A DNA stretch of 12,831 nt from UBA1234 sp964400015 (GTDB lineage Bacteria > Bacillota > Clostridia > TANB77 > UBA1234): NCBI GenBank assembly GCA_964400015.1, contig CAYNRR010000023.1, positions 1 to 12,831 on the forward strand, in the 5' to 3' direction. A program made the translations under genes and the position numbers. Of this stretch, positions 1 to 7,198 are shown piece by piece. Position 1 is the first letter of the stretch. Each line of letters begins with the position of its first letter. A model generated the notes under the pieces. That model searched no databases. It saw only the letters and a list, made by a program, of their open reading frames with translations, and was not told the origin of the DNA.

Positions 1-2
1 TT

Positions 3-40
3 TTGAGACATTTTCCTATCTGATTACTTGAGACATTATC
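3..40. repeat. Tandem-spaced direct repeat, possible insertion-sequence end
   Basis: Two copies of a 13-base unit, TTGAGACATT followed by T/A and TC, lie at 3-15 and 28-40 with a 25-base period and one mismatch. Short repeated units near a terminus are typical of IS21-family ends, whose transposase binds multiple sites. The window is cut here, so no transposase or terminal CA/TG can be seen. The pair could equally be a regulator-binding site or chance in AT-rich DNA. The copies themselves are seen directly; the IS21 reading is a weak inference. Confidence 0.3.
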
Positions 41-82
41 ATATATGAATGATATATTTGTTAATAATTTCTTAAAAAAAGA

Positions 83-111
83 TTGACAAAAAACGAAAAA
101 GGCATTAAATT
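83..111 (+). promoter_or_regulatory. Candidate sigma-A promoter
   Basis: A perfect TTGACA -35 box at 83-88 is followed after 17 bases by TAAATT at 106-111, which matches four of six positions of the TATAAT -10 box. Transcription would start near 118 and leave a leader of about 150 bases before the small gene at 270. It is the best promoter-like match before the first gene and could drive that gene and perhaps the deacetylase. In AT-rich DNA, -10 matches are common, so the intact -35 with ideal spacing is the main support. Confidence 0.5.
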
Positions 112-123
112 ATTTGTAAGTTA

Positions 124-155
124 AAAATAAATATTTCTACTTTCATATTTATTTT
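124..155 (+). other. AT-only 11-bp inverted repeat in the 5' leader
   Basis: AAAATAAATAT at 124-134 and ATATTTATTTT at 145-155 are perfect reverse complements around a 10-base loop. A smaller hairpin, GAGC-ATTC-GCTC, follows at about 161-172. The first lies just downstream of the candidate promoter and would sit at the very 5' end of the transcript. It could be an mRNA-stabilising structure, an operator or the terminator of a gene left of the window. An all-AT stem is weak as RNA, and such palindromes arise by chance in this base composition. Confidence 0.3.
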
Positions 156-269
156 CTTACGAGCATTCGCTCAAAATAATTTTCCAAACAAATAATTTAA
201 TAAAATATATAGTTGCATATTAGAATATGTTTTTTTTGTCATACAAAAAAATAAATGAAAGGAATATAA

Positions 270-710
270 ATGGAATTAAACGTTTTAAATGAAACCAAAA
301 ATCGTTCTTTGAATGAAGAGCTAAACACGAATATTCTCGCAGGAGAAAAAATCTCAACATTACAATCGGATTTAGAAAAATATTTAGCTAATAATAAGGA
401 ACCTAACTGTAAAAACGAAACAAAATCTAAAATACCCGTCGACATAGAAATAAATACTGAAAAAAACGAAATGGGAGATACTACAATTTTAGGAAAAATA
501 ACTATAGAAAAATCTGCGATAGACGATATGAGTAATATAAAAAACAAGAGTACGTCAGCTGTAAGGAAAGGTTTGAAAAAAATTTATAATGCAGTACAAG
601 GCACTTTTGTAGAAAAGATAGCAGACAAAACTTTAGAGTTAGGAGGTAAAATGTTAAAATATGGAGCAAAAGCCATTAAAGTTTTAGGCAAAAAAATATT
701 GAAAATATAA
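270..710 (+). CDS. Hypothetical protein, 146 aa, with cationic amphipathic C-terminus
   Basis: I do not recognise the family. The ATG at 270 is preceded by AAAGG at 258-262 at a normal spacing. There is no signal peptide or clear membrane segment. Residues 1-95 are polar, rich in Asn, Glu, Lys and Thr, and probably extended or loosely folded. Residues 96-146 change character: they are Lys-rich and helix-prone, and the last 20 residues carry seven lysines and no acidic residue, with lysines at helical spacing (positions 4, 8, 11, 15 and 19 of that stretch) facing a Met/Leu/Ile/Val/Ala side. That is the pattern of a membrane-active peptide or a nucleic-acid- or membrane-binding tail. A Gly-Gly pair just before this stretch (LELGG) resembles a double-glycine cleavage site only poorly. 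No peptidase-transporter gene is nearby. The next gene is 69 bases downstream, so they may or may not be cotranscribed. The gene is probably real, given its start signal and length; the function is unknown. Confidence 0.65.
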   Translation: MELNVLNETKNRSLNEELNTNILAGEKISTLQSDLEKYLANNKEPNCKNETKSKIPVDIEINTEKNEMGDTTILGKITIEKSAIDDMSNIKNKSTSAVRKGLKKIYNAVQGTFVEKIADKTLELGGKMLKYGAKAIKVLGKKILKI

Positions 711-734
711 TAAACTGTCAAAATATAGTACCTT

Positions 735-768
735 TTTTCATACTAAAATGATAAAATTTAGTCGAAAA
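735..768. other. Imperfect palindrome upstream of the deacetylase gene
   Basis: ACTAAA (742-747) pairs with TTTAGT (757-762), and the outer arms TTTTC (735-739) and GAAAA (764-768) also pair across small bulges. The structure ends where the Shine-Dalgarno AGAGG (768-772) of the next gene begins, so it could be an operator or could partly mask the ribosome site. No T-tract follows it, so it does not look like a terminator. The match is seen in the sequence; any role is inferred. Confidence 0.25.
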
Positions 769-779
769 GAGGCGATGAT

Positions 780-1805
780 ATGAATAAATATTTTATGTAT
801 ACTTCGTTGACATTAACACTTCTATGTGTTATACTCATTACCGTTGGTTGCAAGAGCGGAAAAACATTTATATCTTCAGAAAAAAACAATGATGATGTAA
901 ATAATATAAATTATATTTCAAATTTATCTGGAAATGCTGAAGATGATGAATTTGAAAATGAAAAAGAACAAGAAATTGATAATAACGAACAATGTGTTTA
1001 TAACGAATCGGGAAAGATTATTATTGTTATGTATCATAGATTTGCTCAGGTCGAAAGTGATGAGTGGACTAGATCTTATGATAATTTTTATGCAGATTTG
1101 GAATATTTGTATGAGCATGGATACAGAAGTGTTTCATTGTCGGATTACGTTAATAATACAATGAATGTACCAGTAGGTTGTACGCCAATAGTTTTTACAT
1201 TTGACGATGGTTCAAAGGGCCAATTTAATTTGATAAAAAATGAAAATGGCGAATTAGTTGCAAATCCTGAGTCAGCAGTTGGAATTATGGAAAAATTTCA
1301 TTCAGAACATCCTGATTTTGCGTTAAATGGAACCTTTTTTATAAATTCAACAGGCTTTTTTCAAGGAGAAGGTACGAATGCTCAAAGATTAAACTACTTG
1401 ATTGAGAAAGGGTTTGAAATAGGAAATCATACAAGTACACACGTTAATTTTAGCAAAGCATCAGCTGAAAATATAAAAAAAGAAGTTGGAACCGTATCTA
1501 ATTTAGTTGAAGATTTAACTAACGGTTATAAGATATTTGCACTTGCATTACCTTTTGGAATATCTTCAAAAGAATATAAATCATATATCGCTAGTGGAGA
1601 ATATGAAGGGAGAACATATAATAATGAAGTTGTTCTTCTTGTAGGAGCAGCACCGGTGTATGCTTCTAATAATGAAAAAACAAACTTGCTAGCATTGCCT
1701 CGTGTCAGAGCAAGAGGTGGAAATAAAGCGGTTGAATGTGATTTATATTATTGGCTAGACATTATGGAGAAAAATCCAGAGAAAAAATATAAAAGAATAT
1801 CATAA
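780..1805 (+). CDS. Polysaccharide deacetylase family lipoprotein
   Basis: This is a NodB-type (carbohydrate esterase 4-like) deacetylase predicted to be anchored to the outer face of the membrane, removing acetyl groups from a cell-wall or exported polysaccharide. Residues 1-23 form a signal peptide ending in a lipobox (ITVG) before Cys24. An acidic, Asn-rich linker follows to about residue 75. The catalytic domain begins with the MYHRF motif at 84-88, then TFDDG at 140-144 with the metal and base aspartates Asp142 and Asp143, the metal-binding HTSTH at 217-221, and LPFG at 257-260 in the position of motif 3. Length (341 aa) fits a lipoprotein with one NodB domain. The start is supported by AGAGG at 768-772. 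The stop lies 26 bases before the proposed TTG start of ribonuclease J, so the two are probably cotranscribed. The exact substrate, peptidoglycan GlcNAc or another glycan, cannot be read from the sequence. Confidence 0.88.
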   Translation: MNKYFMYTSLTLTLLCVILITVGCKSGKTFISSEKNNDDVNNINYISNLSGNAEDDEFENEKEQEIDNNEQCVYNESGKIIIVMYHRFAQVESDEWTRSYDNFYADLEYLYEHGYRSVSLSDYVNNTMNVPVGCTPIVFTFDDGSKGQFNLIKNENGELVANPESAVGIMEKFHSEHPDFALNGTFFINSTGFFQGEGTNAQRLNYLIEKGFEIGNHTSTHVNFSKASAENIKKEVGTVSNLVEDLTNGYKIFALALPFGISSKEYKSYIASGEYEGRTYNNEVVLLVGAAPVYASNNEKTNLLALPRVRARGGNKAVECDLYYWLDIMEKNPEKKYKRIS

Positions 1806-1831
1806 AATATAAAATGAAAGAAGGGAATTTT

Positions 1832-3787
1832 TTGACAGAAGAAAATAAAACAAATGAAACTACATCAAAAGTTCGTAGGCCGTATCGTAGAACTTTTAAA
1901 AAGAAAAATGAAGAAGTAAATATTGATGTTAACATTGAGAAAAAAGTTAGCACGAGAGCACCAAGAAAAACTATGCCAAAAGTAGAAAATAAGAATACTA
2001 CTAAAAAAGTATCTAAAAGAGCAAATGGTGAAGAAATAAAGAAAAATGTAAAAGAAAATAAGAACATTACTAAAAAAACTACAAGCGAACAAGCAATGCA
2101 ACAACCAAAATCTAAAAATATAAAAATTGCACGTGATAGATTGAAAATTATACCTCTTGGAGGATTAGAAGAAGTTGGAAAGAACATGACAGTGTTCGAG
2201 TATGGCAATGACATGATTTTAGTTGATTGTGGTGTGGCGTTTCCTGAAGATGATATGTTAGGAGTAGACTTGGTAATTCCAGACTTTTCTTATTTGACAA
2301 AAAATAAAGAAAAACTTAGAGGAATGGTAATTACACATGGTCACGAAGATCATATAGGTTCAATACCTTATGTACTAAAAGAAATCAATACACCAATTTA
2401 TGGTACTAGACTTACTCTTGGTTTAATAAAGAATAAATTAGAAGAGCATAAATTAGTTAGAAGTACATCAATGAAATGCGTAAAAGCCGGTGACATTATA
2501 AAATTAGGAAAATTTCAAATAGAATTTATACGAGTAAATCACAGTATTGCAGATGCTGTTGCATTAGCAATTACAACACCTGTTGGTACAGTTGTACACA
2601 CGGGTGACTTTAAAGTTGATTACACTCCTATCGATGGAAAGCAAATAGATTTAGCTAGATTTGCAGAACTTGGAAAGCAAGGTGTACTTGCCCTTATGTC
2701 CGACAGTACTAACGCAGAAAGAGCTGGATTTACAATGTCAGAAAGCAGCGTTGGAAAAGTATTTGATAGTATTTTTTCTGGTTGTGAAAAAAGAATTATC
2801 GTAGCTACATTTGCTTCAAATATTCACAGAGTTCAACAGATTGTTAATTCTGCAATGAAAAATAATAGAAAAGTTGCAATATGTGGCAGAAGTATGGAAA
2901 ATGTAATGAAGGTAGCTAAAGATTTAGGTTACTTAGATATACCAGATGGAGTTCTTATAGATATGGATTCTATAGATGAATACGCACCTAACAGATTAGT
3001 TTTAATTACAACAGGAAGTCAAGGCGAAGAAATGTCAGGACTTTCAAGAATGGCAGCGGGTACACATAGAAAAGTAACTATAACAAGCAGAGATTTAGTT
3101 ATAATTTCTGCAACACCAATTCCAGGAAATGAAAAACTAGTTTCAAATGTAATAGATGATTTATTTAAAATAGGAGCAGAAGTTATATATCATACATTAA
3201 AGGACATTCATGTTTCAGGACATGCGTGCCAAGAAGAACAAAAGCTTATATTATCATTAGTTAAACCACAATATTTTATTCCAGTTCACGGAGAATTCAG
3301 ACATTTGCAAGCTCATGCAGAAACAGCTGTAAAAGTAGGTGTAGAGCCTGAAAATTGTGTAATGTTAACTAATGGAAGTGTGTTAGAATTAGATAAAAAC
3401 TTTTGCAAAGTAACAGGAACAATTCCAGCAGGACAAATATTAGTAGATGGACTTGGAGTTGGAGACGTTGGAAATATAGTACTTCGAGACAGACAACATT
3501 TATCACAAGATGGACTTATAATAGTTGTAATTGCAATGGAAGGAAAAACTGGTACAATATTAGCAGGGCCAGATGTTATTTCAAGAGGATTTGTATACGT
3601 TAGAGAATCAGAAGACTTAATGGATGCAATGAGAAGAGAAATTGTTAAAGAAATTGAAAAAATTCAAATCAATGGAATTAAAGATTGGTCTACTATAAAG
3701 AATAGTATAAAAGATACAGTTCATGATTTTGTTTATTCAAAAACAAGAAGAAATCCAATGGTTATACCAATAATTTCAGAAATATAG
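1832..3787 (+). CDS. rnj: Ribonuclease J
   Basis: This is a zinc-dependent metallo-beta-lactamase/beta-CASP ribonuclease with endo- and 5'-3' exonuclease activity in mRNA decay and rRNA processing. I chose TTG at 1832 (651 aa) because AAGGGA at 1821-1826 is positioned for it, whereas the in-frame ATG at 1814, six codons upstream, has no ribosome site before it. Residues 1 to about 100 are a Lys/Arg-rich, low-complexity extension absent from the B. subtilis J1 type. The core begins at KIIPLGGLEEVGKN. Catalytic motifs follow: HGHEDH at 169-174, HTGDF at 256-260, the SDSTNAERAG segment near 291, HVSGH at 460-464 in the beta-CASP region, and PVHGEFRH near 484-491. The C-terminal domain is present and the length is full, so the protein looks active. 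A gap of 40 bases separates it from gltX with no terminator, so the two are probably cotranscribed. Whether the cell has a second RNase J cannot be told here. Confidence 0.95.
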   Translation: MTEENKTNETTSKVRRPYRRTFKKKNEEVNIDVNIEKKVSTRAPRKTMPKVENKNTTKKVSKRANGEEIKKNVKENKNITKKTTSEQAMQQPKSKNIKIARDRLKIIPLGGLEEVGKNMTVFEYGNDMILVDCGVAFPEDDMLGVDLVIPDFSYLTKNKEKLRGMVITHGHEDHIGSIPYVLKEINTPIYGTRLTLGLIKNKLEEHKLVRSTSMKCVKAGDIIKLGKFQIEFIRVNHSIADAVALAITTPVGTVVHTGDFKVDYTPIDGKQIDLARFAELGKQGVLALMSDSTNAERAGFTMSESSVGKVFDSIFSGCEKRIIVATFASNIHRVQQIVNSAMKNNRKVAICGRSMENVMKVAKDLGYLDIPDGVLIDMDSIDEYAPNRLVLITTGSQGEEMSGLSRMAAGTHRKVTITSRDLVIISATPIPGNEKLVSNVIDDLFKIGAEVIYHTLKDIHVSGHACQEEQKLILSLVKPQYFIPVHGEFRHLQAHAETAVKVGVEPENCVMLTNGSVLELDKNFCKVTGTIPAGQILVDGLGVGDVGNIVLRDRQHLSQDGLIIVVIAMEGKTGTILAGPDVISRGFVYVRESEDLMDAMRREIVKEIEKIQINGIKDWSTIKNSIKDTVHDFVYSKTRRNPMVIPIISEI

Positions 3788-3827
3788 TTTGATTGAATAG
3801 ACAGAAGTAATATAAGGAGGAAATAAA

Positions 3828-5474
3828 ATGAGTAAAGAATTAGCTGATTTGGTGTTTCCAAACATAGACAAAACACCAGAATACTATGAACAATTATATC
3901 CAGAGAGAAATTTAGAAGAAGGAGCGGTTGTTACAAGATTCGCACCTAGTCCAACAGGTTTTATTCATATCGGTTCTTTATTTACAGCAAACTTCGCAAG
4001 TCGTTTCGCTAGACAAACAAATGGAGTTTATTATTTAAGAATAGAAGATACTGATGGAAAAAGAGAAGTTGAAGATGGAATCAATGTTATCATTAACGGA
4101 CTAAAAGTATTTGACGTAAAGTTTGACGAAGGACCTGTTGATGAAAATAACCAAGTTGGAAAATATGGTCCTTATATTCAAAGTCAAAGAAAAGAAATAT
4201 ACCAAGCATATGCCAAATCACTTGTTGAAAAAGGCTTAGCATATCCATGTTTTTGCACAGAAGAAGAGCTTAATCAAATCAGAGAAAGACAAGAAAAATT
4301 AAAAATTAGACCAGGATATTATGGCGAATTTGCAGCATGTAGAAAAATGAGTGAAGCTCAAATGATGGAAAGAATAAACAATGGTGAAAAATTTATAGTA
4401 AGATTAAAATCACCAGGAAATCCTAATAAAAAGGTTAGATATACAGATTTAATTAGAGGTATGATTGAATTCCCGGAAAACGATCAAGACATAGTAATAA
4501 TAAAATCTGATGGACTTCCAACATATCACTTTGCACATGCAATAGACGATCATCTAATGAGAACAACTCATGTAGTAAGAGGAGAAGAATGGATATCATC
4601 AGTTCCACTTCATTTACAATTATTCGAAATGTTAGGTTTTAAAACACCAACTTATGTTCATATGCCAACAATTATGAAAGATGATAATGGAAGCAAGAGA
4701 AAAATAAGTAAAAGAAAAGATCCAGAAGCAGCAGCAAGTTATTACAAAGAAAATGGTATACCAAAAGAAGCTGTACTTGATTACTTGCTAAATATATTAA
4801 ATTCAAATTATGAACAATGGAGAAAAGAAAATCCAAAAGCATCAAGTTTTGAATTTAAAATAGCACCAGAAAAAATCAGTGTAAGTGGTGCGATGTTTGA
4901 CCTAGTAAAACTTGCAGACGTATCAAAAAATACAATTGCAAACTTTACAGCAGAAGAAGTATATAACCAAGGTTTAGAATGGGCAGAAGAATTTGATAAA
5001 GAATTAGCAGACCTAATGAAAACTCATGAAGAATTTACAAAAGCCATACTAAACATAGAAAGAACAGGAACAAAAGTAAGAAAAGATATTTCAAAATGGT
5101 CAGACTTAAGAGAAAATCTAGAATACTTATATGATGAAATATTCTTCACAAAAGAACATGAAGACGAATGGCAAAATATAACAGATAAAGAAACAATAAA
5201 AGCAATACTTGAAGAATACCTAAAAGTATATGACGCAAGCGATGATAAAGACACATGGTTTAACAAAATGAAAGATGTATCAGAAAAATTTGGATTTGCA
5301 CGTGAAGTAAAAGAATATAAGAAAAATCCAGAAAACTATAAAGGACATGTAGGTGACGTAAGTACAGTAGTAAGAGTAGCATTAACAGGCAGAAGAAACA
5401 CACCAGATCTATATGAAATCCTAAAAAATCTAGGCAAAGAAAGAATAGAAAAAAGATTCACAAGGGCACTTTAA
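3828..5474 (+). CDS. gltX: Glutamyl-tRNA synthetase
   Basis: This is a class I aminoacyl-tRNA synthetase that charges tRNA(Glu), and possibly tRNA(Gln) if the organism uses the amidotransferase route. The Rossmann-fold signature is RFAPSPTGFIHIGS at residues 37-50, where the usual HIGH motif reads HIGS. LRIEDTD at 70-76 is the typical GluRS glutamate/tRNA contact segment. The second class I motif appears as KISKR at 292-296. YPCFCTEEEL near 139-148 retains two cysteines of the zinc-binding-like region. After about residue 330 comes the helical anticodon-binding domain. At 548 residues it is longer than the roughly 470-490 of many bacterial enzymes, with an N-terminal extension of about 35 residues. 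The start has a strong AAGGAGG a few bases upstream (near 3815). The stop codon lies inside the stem of an intrinsic terminator. Discrimination between GluRS and a non-discriminating form cannot be made by eye. Confidence 0.95.
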   Translation: MSKELADLVFPNIDKTPEYYEQLYPERNLEEGAVVTRFAPSPTGFIHIGSLFTANFASRFARQTNGVYYLRIEDTDGKREVEDGINVIINGLKVFDVKFDEGPVDENNQVGKYGPYIQSQRKEIYQAYAKSLVEKGLAYPCFCTEEELNQIRERQEKLKIRPGYYGEFAACRKMSEAQMMERINNGEKFIVRLKSPGNPNKKVRYTDLIRGMIEFPENDQDIVIIKSDGLPTYHFAHAIDDHLMRTTHVVRGEEWISSVPLHLQLFEMLGFKTPTYVHMPTIMKDDNGSKRKISKRKDPEAAASYYKENGIPKEAVLDYLLNILNSNYEQWRKENPKASSFEFKIAPEKISVSGAMFDLVKLADVSKNTIANFTAEEVYNQGLEWAEEFDKELADLMKTHEEFTKAILNIERTGTKVRKDISKWSDLRENLEYLYDEIFFTKEHEDEWQNITDKETIKAILEEYLKVYDASDDKDTWFNKMKDVSEKFGFAREVKEYKKNPENYKGHVGDVSTVVRVALTGRRNTPDLYEILKNLGKERIEKRFTRAL

Positions 5475-5492
5475 ACAAAAGTGCCTCTTTTT
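5465..5492 (+). terminator. Intrinsic terminator overlapping the gltX stop
   Basis: GGCACTTT (5465-5472) pairs perfectly with AAAGTGCC (5478-5485) around a five-base loop and is followed by TCTTTTT. The left arm covers the last gltX codons and the first base of the TAA stop at 5472-5474. It should end the rnj-gltX transcript, separating it from the accessory genes to the right. Confidence 0.8.
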
Positions 5493-5496
5493 AAAA

Positions 5497-5572
5497 ACAC
5501 ACGAGGGACGTCCGTTAAATGTTCCAAAATTTCCAGCAAAAGGTAAAAATGAGACATTTAACGGACGTCCCC
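5497..5572. repeat. Hairpin repeat element, copy 1
   Basis: A 76-base element whose arms GGGACGTCCGTTAAATGT (5505-5522) and ACATTTAACGGACGTCCC (5554-5571) are perfectly complementary over 18 bp; the loop is about 31 bases. Each arm contains the self-palindrome GGACGTCC. The element is identical to copy 2 except for one base (T at 5523, C at 8493). The loop carries AAAAGG at 5538-5543 and an ATG at 5549. It ends 21 bases before the lipoprotein start codon. Its form resembles REP/RAYT-type or small non-autonomous hairpin repeats of Clostridia; no transposase is in the window. Confidence 0.92.
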
Positions 5573-5593
5573 GAGACAAAAGGAGAGATTACG

Positions 5594-6499
5594 ATGAAGA
5601 AAAATATTTTAATAAGCATATTACTTGTATTTGTTTTGACAGCGTGTAGTTCAAATGTAGACAGCACAGAGTATTCAAAAATAAAATTTAGTGAGATGTA
5701 TGAAACTACAACTGAAGGCAAAAGCATATCGGAAGTTTATGAAAATTTAGATGGAAAAGAAGTTGAAATGAATGGATATATGGCTGTTCAAAGTCCACTA
5801 GATGAAAGTTATATATATTTAGTAAACCAGCCATATGTTTCTTGCCCATTTTGTGCTATTGGTGATATAACTAAACTTGAAATTATACCAGTATATATGG
5901 CTGATAATAGTAGCATAAAATACACGGAAAACGGAGTTACTATAAAAGGTAAATTAGAAGTTGGTGAAAAAACAGATTCATTAGATTATACAACTCAATG
6001 TAGAATTTACGCAGATAGTGTTGAAGAAATAAAGGAAACGAATGTTGATACAGAACTTCAAACATATTATGCAAATTTATCTGAGGCTGGAATGATAATA
6101 GATATTCAAACTTTACAAATGAACATTGAATATGCAACAAAAGAGGAATATCTTGTTGATTTTGGTACAAGCAAAGTCGAAAAATACAACGGAATTGTGC
6201 AATATTATGGTACTGATATTGCAGAGTATGTAAATTATATAAAGGAATGTCCTGATATTGTAAAAGCATGTGAGCCTGAAAGAGAAGATTTAAAAGCATT
6301 GAATAATGAATTATATAATTTATATCAAAAACAAATAAAAGTTTTAGAAAAGTTTGCTATAATTATTATGCAAGGAACAGCAGAAGAAAAAACTGATAGT
6401 GAAAAAGAAAAATTATATGATGAGTTGCTTGCTTTAAATTCGGAAAATTTAAAACTATATGACGAATTTAATTCGTGGAATAATAAATTAAGAGAATAG
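5594..6499 (+). CDS. Lipoprotein of an ABC transport system, DUF3299-like (tentative)
   Basis: A predicted membrane-anchored lipoprotein of 301 aa. The start at 5594 has AAAGGAG just upstream and opens a classic signal peptide with lipobox LTAC ending at Cys18. In-frame ATGs at 5519 and 5549 lie within the hairpin repeat and would bury the signal peptide behind 15-25 polar residues, so I reject them as the main start. Residues about 45-125 look like a small beta-rich domain with the pattern GKEVEMNGYM, then YLVNQPYVSCPFC (CPFC at 84-87), then VTIKGKLEVG. That pattern recalls the DUF3299 proteins seen beside zinc-regulated ABC genes, but I cannot confirm the match. Residues about 150-301 are helical and charged and probably form a coiled coil. 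It lies 13 bases before the ATPase gene, so it is very likely the extracytoplasmic partner of that transporter. Cys84, Cys87, Cys136, Cys219 and Cys226 could bind metal or form disulfides. Confidence 0.75.
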   Translation: MKKNILISILLVFVLTACSSNVDSTEYSKIKFSEMYETTTEGKSISEVYENLDGKEVEMNGYMAVQSPLDESYIYLVNQPYVSCPFCAIGDITKLEIIPVYMADNSSIKYTENGVTIKGKLEVGEKTDSLDYTTQCRIYADSVEEIKETNVDTELQTYYANLSEAGMIIDIQTLQMNIEYATKEEYLVDFGTSKVEKYNGIVQYYGTDIAEYVNYIKECPDIVKACEPEREDLKALNNELYNLYQKQIKVLEKFAIIIMQGTAEEKTDSEKEKLYDELLALNSENLKLYDEFNSWNNKLRE

Positions 6500-6512
6500 A
6501 AGAGGCGAAAAA

Positions 6513-7184
6513 ATGATTAAATTAAGAAATATTGAAATGAAATATAACGATAATGGACAAGAGATTTTAGCTTTGAAAATAAAAAAACTTCAGTTGAAAA
6601 GCAAAAATCATTACGCATTTATTGGAGCATCGGGGGCAGGAAAGACAACAGTATTTAATATGATTTCAGGAATGATTTTACCAACTAAAGGAACGGTAGA
6701 AGTAAATGATGTTGAACTTACTTCATTAAAAGAAAGCGAAAGAGACTTATTTAGGGCAAACCATATAGGATATATATTTCAAGACTTTAATTTATTCAAT
6801 GATTTTACAGTTTTGCAAAATGTTGTATTACCATTATCATTTGCAAAAGTTTATACAAAAAAAGAAATGGATGAAATGGCTAGAAAAGTTTTAAAAGAAG
6901 TTGGAATGGAAGAAAAAATAAATCAAAAAGTAAAATCTTTATCAGGAGGAGAAAAGCAAAGAGTTGCAATAGCAAGAAGCATAATAAATACACCAGATAT
7001 AATTCTTGCAGATGAACCAACAGGAAATTTGGACTTCAAAAATGGAGAAAAAGTAATGCAACTTTTAATAAAATTAGCAAGAGAAAAAAATGCTACCTTA
7101 ATAGTGATTACTCATAATAATTCGCAATTAAGTATGTTCGATGAAGTAATCGATATTGAAAAATTAAATGAAGCAATAAAGTAA
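6513..7184 (+). CDS. ABC transporter ATP-binding protein, MacB/LolD type
   Basis: The cytoplasmic nucleotide-binding subunit for the permease that follows. All motifs are intact: Walker A GASGAGKTT at 38-46, the Q-loop in YIFQDFNLF with Gln90, signature LSGGEKQ at 143-149, Walker B ILADEPT at 164-170 followed by GNLD, and the switch His201 in VITHNN. The NLF after the Q-loop and the ADEPTGNLD form are typical of the MacB/LolD/FtsE group that pairs with FtsX-type permeases. At 223 aa it is a single, complete domain. AGAGG at 6501-6505 precedes the ATG, and the permease gene starts 14 bases after its stop. Confidence 0.93.
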   Translation: MIKLRNIEMKYNDNGQEILALKIKKLQLKSKNHYAFIGASGAGKTTVFNMISGMILPTKGTVEVNDVELTSLKESERDLFRANHIGYIFQDFNLFNDFTVLQNVVLPLSFAKVYTKKEMDEMARKVLKEVGMEEKINQKVKSLSGGEKQRVAIARSIINTPDIILADEPTGNLDFKNGEKVMQLLIKLAREKNATLIVITHNNSQLSMFDEVIDIEKLNEAIK

Positions 7185-7198
7185 ATGGAGGTAGTAAA

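Noticed and set aside
1762..2214. Reverse-strand hydrophobic frame over the start of ribonuclease J
   Set aside because: The Phe/Leu/Ser-rich sequence is the expected complement of Lys/Glu-rich codons; it has no supporting start signal.
3788..3827. T-box or other leader riboswitch before gltX
   Set aside because: The gap is only 40 bases, with no room for the structure and no terminator.
5505..5571. Integron attC-like site: arms contain GTTAAAT and ATTTAAC, matching GTTRRRY and RYYYAAC, and lie between gene modules
   Set aside because: The order is reversed relative to attC, where RYYYAAC is at the 5' end and GTTRRRY at the 3' end; the stem is perfect without the extrahelical bases integrases need, and no integrase is present.
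5519..5593. Longer starts for the lipoprotein, NUDIX and Stealth genes inside the repeats
   Set aside because: Each gene has a better-placed ribosome site just before the inner ATG, and the longer form would block the lipoprotein signal peptide. Kept only as a separate finding about in-frame starts.
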